A stretch of 64,000 bases of DNA, taken from contig BCKT01000005.1 of the NCBI GenBank assembly GCA_003116875.1, forward strand, positions 1,240,001 through 1,304,000. The letters are read 5' to 3'. Shown here piece by piece: positions 1 through 9,240 of the stretch (position 1 is its first letter; every line of letters starts with the position of its first letter). This stretch comes from Takashimella koratensis (lineage: Eukaryota > Basidiomycota > Tremellomycetes > Trichosporonales > Tetragoniomycetaceae). The position numbers were made by a program, and so were the translations under genes. The notes below the pieces were generated by a model, which made no database searches, was not told the origin of the DNA, and worked only from the letters and a program-made list of their open reading frames with translations.

Positions 1-245
1 AATCCATCAATCCCGAAATGGACGCTCTGGCGGTTCTTGAGATCTTGGATGACGGACTTTTGGGGACTCCCTTGTTTGTCTGGCCAAGGGCGAAGCATCT
101 TCGTGGTCTTGCCCCCAGCCCAGATGGGAAGTACGTTGCGACAGCAGGACGAGATGCGGGTGGTGTGGTGGTGTACAACAGCAAGTGGAAGGAAGTCGGG
201 AGGTTGAAGATTGACATGGTGGCTATCCCGGTTTGGATGAACTAG
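1..245 (+). CDS. C-terminal end of a lactonase-like beta-propeller protein (partial)
   Basis: Only the last roughly 80 codons are present, read in the frame that starts at base 3; the gene begins left of the window. The visible part has the blade pattern SPDGKYVATAGRD followed by GGVVVYN, which is typical of the seven-bladed lactonase family (6-phosphogluconolactonase and 3-carboxymuconate cyclase-like proteins). Family members hydrolyse or form intramolecular lactones of sugar acids or aromatic ring-cleavage acids; which of these applies cannot be told from this fragment. It converges on a sugar transporter and lies next to an aldolase and a dioxygenase, so a role in catabolism of an organic or sugar acid is plausible. 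The stop is TAG at 243-245. Confidence 0.6.
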   Translation, partial: SINPEMDALAVLEILDDGLLGTPLFVWPRAKHLRGLAPSPDGKYVATAGRDAGGVVVYNSKWKEVGRLKIDMVAIPVWMN

Positions 246-693
246 CAGGATATCGTATTGTGCATATGAATGCCCAATGAAGGTTGTGAGAAGTGTAAAT
301 AATGTCATACATATGTTTGGTATCACTTCCGCCCTAACAGGTACCCAAAGGCATCATAGGAGCTCTTTTGCTATTATCCACCGCTAAAAGACTACTGAAG
401 GGTCTGTGTGATCCTTCTCGGAAGCCGCCGAACAATGATGCATCGTTCTCCAGCTCCCAATCGCGTACCCTTTCCGAAAAACTAACCAAAGAAAGATATG
501 GAGTCGCAAACCTGATTCTCGGACCGCCCTTTTCATCATGCCTCCCGCACCTATCGAATGCCTCGGAATGTTCTCCGCATGAAACGCCACAACAGAGTGC
601 AAAAGCAGCACCTTTCAGTCTCTCAGACTTCTTTTTGAGTAAGCCCATCCTTGCGAGAACGGAAGATATGGGTTGAACTCAAACAAGGCAAAC
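246..693. other. Intergenic, convergent 3' regions
   Basis: Lies between the stop of the lactonase-like gene and the stop of the minus-strand transporter. Open frames exist on both strands but overlap each other and resemble no family, so they are treated as chance. I see no RNA gene or repeat. Confidence 0.5.
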
Positions 694-2701
694 TTAGATC
701 TCGGCCGGGTTCCCGCCCGTGCGAACTTCGAGATCCTTCTCGACTCGGGTTTTGTAGCCTCGCCACTTCCTGAGCGGGACCCCATCGACGAACATCTCTT
801 GAATTTCGGCGGGACTGCGACGCATCGTCTCAGGCATGATAAAGTAGGCAAGAACAGTACCCCTGTGACACCTATCAGCAGACTTCCAAATCACGATTGA
901 CTGTGGAAATGACTTACGGAACACCCAGGCAGACAAACATCCAAGCGGAAGGAACGCTCCATTTGGCCAGCATAAGCGGTAGTGTGAAATTGATAACGAT
1001 ACCGTACCTGTTTTCATTAGCATGTGCGTCCCAATGCAGTGTCTTTACTCACAAGTTGACGTAAGCGAGACCCCAGCCTGCCGACCTGGCCTTGAGTCGC
1101 TGGTCTGGCACTTCGTTGAGGAAAGCGTACACGGTCGAGTTTTGAAGGTTGTTGAAGAATCGAGCAAACACGGCACCAAACACCAGCACCGGTCCCATTT
1201 TTGGAGAAGTGTAATCCAGCAAGCCGACAATACTGATCAGAGTGATACCGATGCTGGCTCCGGTGAAGCCGATTAGACAAATACGCCTACGACCGATCTT
1301 GTCGACGAGGAGGATATCGGCGGTGATGGCAGCCATGGCAGTGCAAGTGAGAATAACGGTGACCTGGAACGGCTTGGGGTACCCAGCGATCTGGAAGAAG
1401 TAGGTGGCGTTGGTGGAGAAAACGGTGACACCACAGAGCTACGAGATGGTGAGTTCAACGATTCAGGTATCATGCCAGAGCTTGACTTACCAGTTGCAAG
1501 ACCAAAGGCCAGCATCCGATGAGGAAACGCTTTCCATTCAGGCCCTTGAAGATGGCGAACGGTCCTTGCGCCTTCATTTCGATCTCGTACAGGCGTTGTT
1601 CTTCGACAGTCGACGCCATGATCGAGATTTCTCGCTCAATGTCGAATCCTGGAACGTCCTTGTTCTTGAATTTGAGGATCTTGCGAGCAAGCGCCATCTT
1701 GTCCTTTCGAACAGCCCACCCTATGTTTTGTCAGTACAGATAATACTCGCTCATCAATGGCTGAAGCAGGAACACTCACAGGGTGACTCGGGTACCAGCA
1801 CAAAAATGACAGTCGAAACTGCGATCATGCCAAACTGGATATAGATGACGTTGAGGTAGTTGTACGGATTGGTGGTTGACTGTACTTGAAGGGCGACAGC
1901 AGCCATGAGGTTACCGATGTTGAACCACCATGTGTACGACACGGTGAAGAAACCTCGAGCATTGACGGGGGCTTGCTCGTTGATGTACTAAAGGTCAGCC
2001 GTGAAAGCGATCGAAGGACATACAAGAGGAAGAGTAGCTTGGACTGCCCCGACGCCCATACCGGCGATGAGCTTGGCGATCGACCAGACGTACCACACCC
2101 GGCCGGTGCACTCAAGGATGGCACCCTACCAATGTTAGCGCTATGACAATCGTTATCGACTTGCAATGGTCAAGAACAACATGATCGTGAGCATGGCGAC
2201 TTTGCGGCCGTACCACTCGCTGATCCACTGGATGGAGAATTGTCCGAGAACTTGTCCAGTGCTGGATCCGTCAGCATTGCAAACAACTTTCATCAACTCC
2301 GATACTCACTTGTATAAGCCAGTGAATGTGGAAACCCAGTTGGACGGCAACGACTTCGCGCCCCCTGAGAACTGACGGATGAAGCCCAGGTTGGAGACGA
2401 TACTACCCGAGAGAGTATACTGGTATCCTGAAATGCCATGAGCAAACACATGTTTGGTAGCTTGTTTGTACTCACCATCAAGGGAAGCACTGAAAGCTGC
2501 GATAGCGCAAAGAATGGCTGTCCTGCGGAAGGTCTTGAGAGTCTGCAAGAGCGTGAGTCGCTCGAGGTCTGACTTGAGCTGGTGCTGCTCGAACTCGGTC
2601 GCCTTCTCATACGACTGAGGTGCGAGGTCGTCGCCATCGGTGTTCTCGATCATCTGATCGGGAGCGATGTGCTTCTCCTCCACTGTAGTGATGTCCGCCA
2701 T
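694..2701 (-). CDS. MFS sugar transporter (alpha-glucoside/hexose permease type)
   Basis: Predicted 12-helix plasma-membrane sugar:proton symporter of the major facilitator superfamily, interrupted by several short introns. The start is the ATG read from 2701, giving MADITTVEEKHIAPD and a hydrophilic N-terminus of about 70 residues. Recognisable pieces are the mid-protein PESP block closing helix 6, the loop motif DKIGRRR after helix 8, and the C-terminal PETMRRSPAEIQEMF, a variant of the PETKGRS-E signature. The long acidic N-terminus and IEREISIMASTVEEQRLYEIE central loop resemble fungal maltose/alpha-glucoside permeases, but substrate is inferred only. It is transcribed in the same direction as the aldolase and dioxygenase to its right. 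The intron-rich layout means exon edges are approximate; both ends are firm. Confidence 0.88.
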
Positions 2702-3162
2702 GGCTGCCGAAATCTTCGTGGACGTGGGCTTCTGCTTCTGCTGATTTCGGTGCCGGTCACCCACCCGGCTTTTGTATACACAGAAAGCCGGACTTCCCCG
2801 TAGACATAAATCTGGGGCTCTGCGGGACAATTGCCAAAATATTTGCGGCCGCAGTCGATTGCAAATGACCCGGTGGGGTTTCGGCAAAAGCCTAAACCGA
2901 TTTTGCGGGGAAGGTCGATGCATTCGTGACAAACTCGACGGCTGGACAGATCTGTATTTGTGGGGTTCCATTCTTAGACACTGAAGGTTCTTGCCTGTTC
3001 TTTTCTTAGATCTCGACGCCGGGGACGTCCGTCTCCTGCTGCGTAAGGCTTAAATGTGAGTGACACATGCCCATTCTCGGCTCAGCCTGAGCTGAAACAA
3101 GCAACGAAAATTAAAGTTGCGAAGTTTGCATGTGATTAACGGTGTAGCCGGGAGCTCTTTAT
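2702..3162. promoter_or_regulatory. Upstream region of the first MFS transporter
   Basis: About 460 bases between the transporter start and the aldolase stop, expected to hold the transporter promoter and the aldolase 3' end. No gene is recognised. Several CGG/CCG triplets occur but no clear paired zinc-cluster site. Confidence 0.45.
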
Positions 3163-4323
3163 CTACATCAAAGTACCAATGACGTCCGCACACCCTTTGA
3201 AGGCATTGGCGACCAGAGAGTAGTCAGTTGCGTTGAGGAAGCTGCATCAAAAAGTTAGAAAACTCATGTTTTAGCTATCGGTGCCACTCACCGAATGACT
3301 TTGTGCTGGTCCTCTGCTATGATGCGACGAAGGAGGTCGGGCTTGGAAAGCAGAGCGCCAACACCGACGTAGACCTTCCTGCCGTTCACAGACGCCTTGG
3401 CGGCAGCTGAGCAGACCTTGTTGATCATCTCTTGCACCTTGGGGTGGTCGTACTGGAAGGGAATGCCGAGGCTGAGGAAAAACAGTCAGGATCGGACCAG
3501 CCTTTTCTTGCCTTGGGAAGCTTACTTGTCGCAGAGGTCGTTTGTACCAATGTGGAGAATGTCAACACCTTCGACAGCCGCGATCTCACTAGAGGAGTCA
3601 ATAGATGTTACGTTACACCAGAACACATTATACTCACTCGGCCTGTTCAATCGCCTCCACGTTCTCAAGCATGCAGACGACGATAGTCTGCTCGTTCGCA
3701 ACAACAGCCGCGAGCTTCGGGGGCACCGGGACCGATCCAAACATCGGCATGTAGGCACCGACAGAACGCTCTCCCTGTTGTCCGTCAGTCTAACCCTGGC
3801 TCATCTTTGGGTTTGTACTTACCAAGGGAGAGAACTTGGCGTACTTGACAAGTTCGCGCGCCTCCGCCGCGTTCTGGATGTGGGGGACCTGAAACAGTGG
3901 GTCAGAACAGTTTACATACACGAACCAAAACACTCACGACAACACCGACAGCACCACCGTCAAGCGCTCGCGAAACCCATTCCGGGGTGGGAAGAGGAAC
4001 ACGGACGAGCGGGGTGATCCTGTCGTCGACTGGTTAACGCTCCTCACGGCCGGTTAAATATTCCCAACTCACCCAGCAGCTAGGGTGCCGGCGAAGATCT
4101 CAGCGGCGGTCTCGAAGCCAACCATCGAGTGCTCCATGTCGACATAAGTGGCTTGGAAGCCGGCGTTCGCGGCGTATGTCCCGCTCTGGTAGTTGGCAAT
4201 GGAGAAGCAAGCGAGCGACGCTGCGATCCGACCGTTCTCAAACGCCTCGCGGAAGGGGTTGGGGCGCATGAGCTTGCGTACGCGCACCAGCTCCTCTTGC
4301 TCAGCGGGGGACAGCTTGTTCAT
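3163..4323 (-). CDS. HpcH/HpaI-family class II aldolase
   Basis: Metal-dependent aldolase of the HpcH/HpaI family, which reversibly cleaves 2-keto-3-deoxy or 4-hydroxy-2-oxo acids to pyruvate plus an aldehyde. Start ATG at 4323 gives MNKLSPAEQEELVRVRK; the stop is TAG at 3163-3165 after GCADVIGTLM. Visible family residues are VDMEHSM (active-site histidine region), the TPLVRVP arginine strand, the metal-ligand glutamate in VCMLENVEA and the metal-ligand aspartate in HIGTNDLCD. Those residues are intact, so the enzyme should be active. Several introns interrupt it. Length after splicing is close to 300 residues, a little above the bacterial enzymes. Its neighbours (two sugar transporters, a lactonase-like protein and a dioxygenase) suggest degradation of a sugar acid or hydroxyacid; the exact substrate is unknown. 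Confidence 0.88.
4050..4058. promoter_or_regulatory. CCGGTTAAA motif, copy 1 (inside an aldolase intron)
   Basis: Reads CCGGTTAAA on the plus strand. It lies in the first intron of the aldolase gene. The same nine bases recur at 4486-4494 and, inverted, at 6351-6359. Confidence 0.3.
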
Positions 4324-4814
4324 TTTTTGGTTTGATGTGACCGTAAAAGACGAGTGGGCGACGTTGCAGGAAAGATGGGTAACGAAAACGAAGCAAACTC
4401 TGACGTTCGGCTTCCTGTTTGTCTATATCTTGCCGAGTAAAACCCGGCCTTCGGCTGAAAGCGAATTCGAAATAAAAATGGACCGCCGGTTAAACCAGAT
4501 TGCGGTCATCAGCGAAAACTCACCGCCGCCACTCTCTTCTTCGTTCAGAATACGGCCCGCTGCCTGGGGCGCTTTGACACGGTCCGCAAACACGTTTTCT
4601 AGATACCACCCCAAAAATGACAGAAGTACGGTGACGTGGTGAAGGCCGCAAAGCTTCTGAAGCAGTAACACGCCATAAGCTTGAACGAGACCTTTCTGCA
4701 CCGCGAGCACATTTCCGGAAAGGTGACAAATAGTTCATTATGCACATGTATCAAGCAATGACGACGTTACAGACACCTTGTTGGGCCTCATGCTGTGGGA
4801 GTTTACGGAAGTGA
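4324..4814. promoter_or_regulatory. Promoter region of the aldolase gene
   Basis: About 490 bases between the aldolase start and the dioxygenase stop. No gene seen. It holds the second CCGGTTAAA motif, about 165 bases upstream of the aldolase ATG. Confidence 0.45.
4486..4494. promoter_or_regulatory. CCGGTTAAA motif, copy 2 (aldolase promoter)
   Basis: Exact nine-base match to copies 1 and 3, preceded here by ACCG. Its position upstream of the aldolase is compatible with a binding site for a cluster regulator, which is inference. Confidence 0.3.
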
Positions 4815-6153
4815 CTAGTAGGAATCGAGCCCCGCCAGCTTCCTGCCCCGAGCGGAAAGCTTGACCTCAGGAATTGGGGCAGCCGCTGCTTTCTCGTACG
4901 TGAAGTGGTCCTCGGCAGGAAGGCGCGGCTTGATGCGCGGCTTAACGGGGTCGTGAGTCGTGCCGACCTTCTTATTCCATGCCTCGCGACGAAGCTGAGC
5001 GACCCCATCCGTACACATGTACGCGGGCTTGTAGCAGACGTCTGAAGTACTCCTGTCAGCTTGTTGCCGAGATATCGGAGGTTGTAGAACTTACACGCGG
5101 CGACTCGGTCTTTGGTAGAGGTCGGGGTCGCTCCGTAGTGGATGGTCCTCTGCAAGGATGATTAGTCGCTTGTGTGTTAGATGCCTTTGCACTAAGACTC
5201 ACGCTGTCCCAGACCAACAGGTCTCCGGGCTCCGCGCACACCTTGACCCATTTACACCCCCTCTCCTCAAGCCACTTGCACATGTCCTCATTGACGAGCT
5301 GAAAGTCGCGCTCGTTCCAACCTCCTTCTGGCTTCCGATCCTCGAACGCTGCCCACATTTCCTTGTAGAGTGCACTCGATCCCTCGAAGACCGTGAGACC
5401 ACCGTCTTGGGGGCCGTTTGGGAGGAGGTTGACGATACCCTGAACACAAGAAAGGTTGGGGTTGCGAGGAGACTGGTCGACGTGCGCCCATGGGACGAAA
5501 AGGGGGTCATCGGGGGCACGGCCTTTCTCAGTTGGCAGGGAGAGGTTGATTCCATCTGTCCGAGTCAGTTTTCATTCAGGTAAATTACTCACCGTAAGAG
5601 ACAAGGAGCTCGTCGGTACCCCAGATAGTGGCAAATTTGTCAATAACACCCTGCTCCTGTCTGGAGAGCGTGTTAGTAGTGTACTGGACATGGCGGCAGC
5701 CGGCGAAGAAGCTCCCAGAGGCTCACCGAATGTCCCACGCAAACTGCTCGTGACCGACACCGTAGAGTCCGTAGAGACCACCTCGAGTGGACTGAGGGTA
5801 GCTCTCGTCCTTGCGGGTGGTCGGGTCGTTGCGGTCGAACCTGCCCCATCTCTCGAGCCACTTGTACGCCTCGTCTGCGTACTTTAGAGCCCTCTCACGA
5901 GGAACGGCGCCAGGAATGATTGCCCAGCCTGACCCAGTTAGTTGTGTTTGCTGAATGTTACCGTGTGCTGTACTCACCTCGGCCCCGCAAGTCGTGAATC
6001 CATTGGGGCAGCTGCAGCAAGTCAGCAACAATGGCGAGTCACAGCCTCCTGACTTACCTGACTCTCGTGGACGTCACCTCCCACGAGGTTCAGTTTCAGC
6101 GTTGGAGTAGCGGTGCTGGTACCCGCTTGAATTTCAGTCTGAGTAGTCGACAT
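4815..6153 (-). CDS. Phytanoyl-CoA dioxygenase (PhyH) family protein
   Basis: Predicted Fe(II)/2-oxoglutarate-dependent oxygenase of the PhyH family. Start ATG at 6153 (MSTTQTEIQAG) and stop before 4815 after KLAGLDSY. The double-stranded beta-helix iron ligands are visible: the HxD pair in PWAHVDQSPRNPN and the distal histidine in RTIHYGATP, followed by the expected 2-oxoglutarate-binding arginine in KDRVAAYV. It begins with an RGWAIIPGAVPRERA segment typical of PhyH N-termini. At least six short introns split it. The family hydroxylates diverse small molecules, and in fungi many members are uncharacterised; no substrate can be named. It is divergent from the second MFS transporter across a shared 396-base promoter, which supports joint regulation and a common catabolic role. 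Confidence 0.88.
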
Positions 6154-6549
6154 GGGTGTTGTGGAGCGGCAAAGTGTTTCCGGATGAGTTCAACTCGTGA
6201 CGACAACAAAGTCCAGCGGGGTCTTTATGATTCGGCTTTGTCCGTTGGACCTGCCAATCATAGAATTGTCTCTCTCTTTTTCGATTTTTTGATAACTTTT
6301 CTGGGCAGGAAGACTTCGCCGGTCTCCGCCGTGAATCCACCGGATGCCGTTTTAACCGGACCCCCCGGAGATCAGCGATTTGGTTTCTCGACAGATCTTC
6401 GCACCCCACCCATCCCCATTGACACGGGTTCCACGAATCCTTTCGTGTGGCCTGGCTTGGCATTGAGTTGGGGTCCCACGGAGCGACATACTTAAGCCAG
6501 TCCGGATCCCCAGTTTGGCGTCAACATTTCTCCAATAGTATCGTTCACC
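6154..6549. promoter_or_regulatory. Bidirectional promoter between PhyH gene and second MFS transporter
   Basis: A 396-base divergent intergenic region. It carries clustered CGG/CCG triplets around 6318-6368 and the inverted third copy of the CCGGTTAAA motif. No gene is recognised in it. Confidence 0.5.
6351..6359. promoter_or_regulatory. CCGGTTAAA motif, copy 3 (inverted, in divergent promoter)
   Basis: Plus strand reads TTTAACCGG, the reverse complement of copies 1 and 2. It is about 190-200 bases from both flanking start codons. Confidence 0.3.
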
Positions 6550-8667
6550 ATGGTCGCCGGAGGAGCTTTCGACTTTAAGCGCATTAGGTCGCACTACAAC
6601 CTTCAGCTGTTCTTGTGTTCAGCTTTGTTGACCTTGTCGTCGTTCAACTATGGTAGGTGTGGCTGGGGTCAAAGGTTTGTCATCATGCTCATGTCGCAGG
6701 CTTCGACAACCAGGGCTTCGCCCAAACTCAAGCAATGGACTCGTTCATCAAGCAGTTTGGAAACTACAACGCGTCCACCAAGACCTATGCCATTCCGTCG
6801 TGGCTTTTGTCGTTGTTCAACAGTGAGTGAAGCCACCTTGTCTCAATTTCGAATGTCTCTGAGTTATGCCACTGACAAAGTCAGGTCTCGTGTTTATTGG
6901 GTTCGCCATTGGTGTCGCGATCGGTTCTATTGTTTCCGCTCGATACGGTCGTCGTATGACCGTCTTTTGTCAATCACTTTGGGCGTTTGTCTCGGCCACG
7001 ATTATCATTTCTTCCACCACTCAAGAGCAGATGCTCATTGGTCGTATTCTTAATTACATCTACGTCGTAAGTTGGGACAAGTTGTGAGGTATCCATAACC
7101 CGCTAACAACCGTCCAGGGCATGGAGCTTTCCGTCATTCCCGTCTTCCAGGCAGAGATCATGCCTAAAGAAGTTCGAGGTTTCGCCGTCGGTTCTTATCA
7201 GCTGTCGATTGTAAGTATTTCAAAAGACCCCTTGTGTCTTGACTGACATTTCGAATCTAGTCGTGGGGCGGTCTCATCATCAACATCATTTGCCGTGGCA
7301 CTAGTAATATCCAGTCCAACGCGGCATGGCGTATTCCGTTCGGCTGCTACTACATCATCCCGGCGATTATCGCCTCGCTCATTTGGTTCATCCCCGAATC
7401 TCCGCGTTATCTGCTGTCCAAGGGCCGCCCGGAAGAGGCTCGTGCTGCTCTGAGTCGCATTCGAGTCGACAACTCCCCGGACGCCATTGAAGAGGAAGTG
7501 GGTCAAATCCTCCTCGCTCTCGAAGCCGAAAAGGACCAGGGAACGTACCGCGAGCTATTCCAGGGGACCAACCTGCGCCGAACGATGATTGTTTGTGGCT
7601 CCAACGTCTGTCTTCAAATTACCGGCCAGTCTTTCGGGTCCGCCTATGGTACCATTTTCATTAAATCGCTCAACACCATCAACGCCTTCGACATGGCGGT
7701 CGTCAACCAGTTCCTCCGTGGATGCGCCGTTCTTTCGAACATGTACTTTGTCGACTACGTGGGTCGTCGAAAGGTGTTCATGCTCGGAACGGGAATGCAG
7801 TCCATCTGTCTCTTCATCATGGGTGGTATGGGTCTCATCGCCACTCAGACCGCATCGACCAAAGCTACAATTGTCGCCTTCTCGACGCTCAATGATATTT
7901 TCTTCTCGGGATTCCTCGCGCCGACGAACTACATGATTACTACAGGTTAGTATGAGGTCTGAGATGTTTGGGCTCGTGTAGCCTCTCCGGAGGAAAGGCT
8001 CGGTCAAAGGTAGCTAGGGGCTGATCAAAACCCCACCACAGAGATGCCCGAGCAGAAATTGCGAGACAAGACGGTCCGAGTCGGCTCTTGGGTCAACATC
8101 TTCTCAAAGTGAGTGCTGTTGGTCCATCCGCCAGCCCTATCTAACAACTTTCTTACAGCTTCGTTATTGCCTTCACCGTTCCTTATCTACTTAATGTGAG
8201 TTGATGTACATTCCCGTCAAAAGCGGGCACCGTTTTTCTCCTCTCCCTCACGCTCTTTCTTGTGAGGGCGGGTTACTATTCTCTTTCTATTTTCATCTCC
8301 GGTCTCCCCCCAGCTCATTGCTGACCCCCACAGGCACCCTACGCCGACCTGGGATCTAAAGTCGGGTTCATTTACGGCCCTCTTGCTGTTATGGCATTCC
8401 TTTTCTGCTTCTGTAAGTTTGAAACTGGAACACCACACCAGATTCGATCACTGACCTTTCTCAGTCTTCGTTCCCGAATGTAAGGGACGCAGTCTCGAAG
8501 AAGTCGACCTTCTGTTCCACCACAAGATCAGCGCCCTCAAGTCGGTCAATTGGGAAGCCCCGCCGATCACCCAGGAGCTCTCGGACATTGCCCACGGCGG
8601 CGACGACAAGGCGGTTCCCGAGATGGAGCACATGGAGGAGACCAAGGAGAAGGTTCAGACTGTTTAA
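6550..8667 (+). CDS. MFS sugar transporter (second, hexose/lactose permease type)
   Basis: Twelve-helix sugar-porter family protein of the plasma membrane. Start ATG at 6550 (MVAGGAFDFKRIRSHYN), stop TAA at 8665-8667. Family marks in order: YGRRMT after helix 2, ELSVIPVFQAEIMPKEVRG covering helices 4-5, PESPRYLLSKGR after helix 6, VDYVGRRKV after helix 8 and PECKGRSLEEVDLLFHH after helix 12. Short introns occur throughout the first half and again near 7945-8466, with one large uninterrupted exon from about 7261. It is distinct from the minus-strand transporter at 694-2701 and not a recent duplicate. Sharing a promoter with the PhyH oxygenase suggests uptake of the compound handled by this cluster. 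The transported sugar is not determinable here. Confidence 0.9.
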
Positions 8668-9240
8668 GTCTGTCGCGTCGCCAGGCTGGACTGGTGGACC
8701 TTTGTGTCCCGAATCGAAAGATATGTAAGAGGTGGGGCGCGGGGAGAGTTTGAAACTGGGCTTGGAGGGAGTTGGAAGGTCCATAGCTCGCGTGAACTTT
8801 GGCGTCGCTCGTTTCGGTCAGTCTCGTGATCTGAAGTCTGGTCTAGTTATGTTTAGCTTTACTTTACTCTTGGCTGAATAACCCCATGATGCACTGGAAC
8901 CAACCGGCGCGTTGCTACTTCTTCGCATCTTTCTCAAGAGGTCCTTGCTCAAGAATATTCCACACGCAGCAGCGTTTGTCCAAATCTACGATCTCAGAGA
9001 AAGTCCTGATTCGTACATGCTGATATGTACATGCATACATCATCCGCACCCATCGATGAACAACCGCGCGTATCTCCTACTCCATCTCGTGAAAGGATCG
9101 TACAATGATATCTGTTGAATGTCACAATGTCAAGTATTACCTCTGCCTTGGATCCGTCATCCACATGCTTGCTCGTTCAATTTGCTGCCTAGCAAACCCT
9201 GCTGATCACACCTCTCATTTTCCACATCTTTTGTCTTCTC
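8668..9240. other. Intergenic, convergent 3' regions
   Basis: About 570 bases between the ends of the second transporter and the low-complexity protein gene. AT-richer than the coding parts, with no recognisable gene or RNA. Confidence 0.5.

Noticed and set aside
334..676. Overlapping open frames of about 100 codons on both strands
   Set aside because: They overlap each other in a convergent intergenic region and have no recognisable motif.
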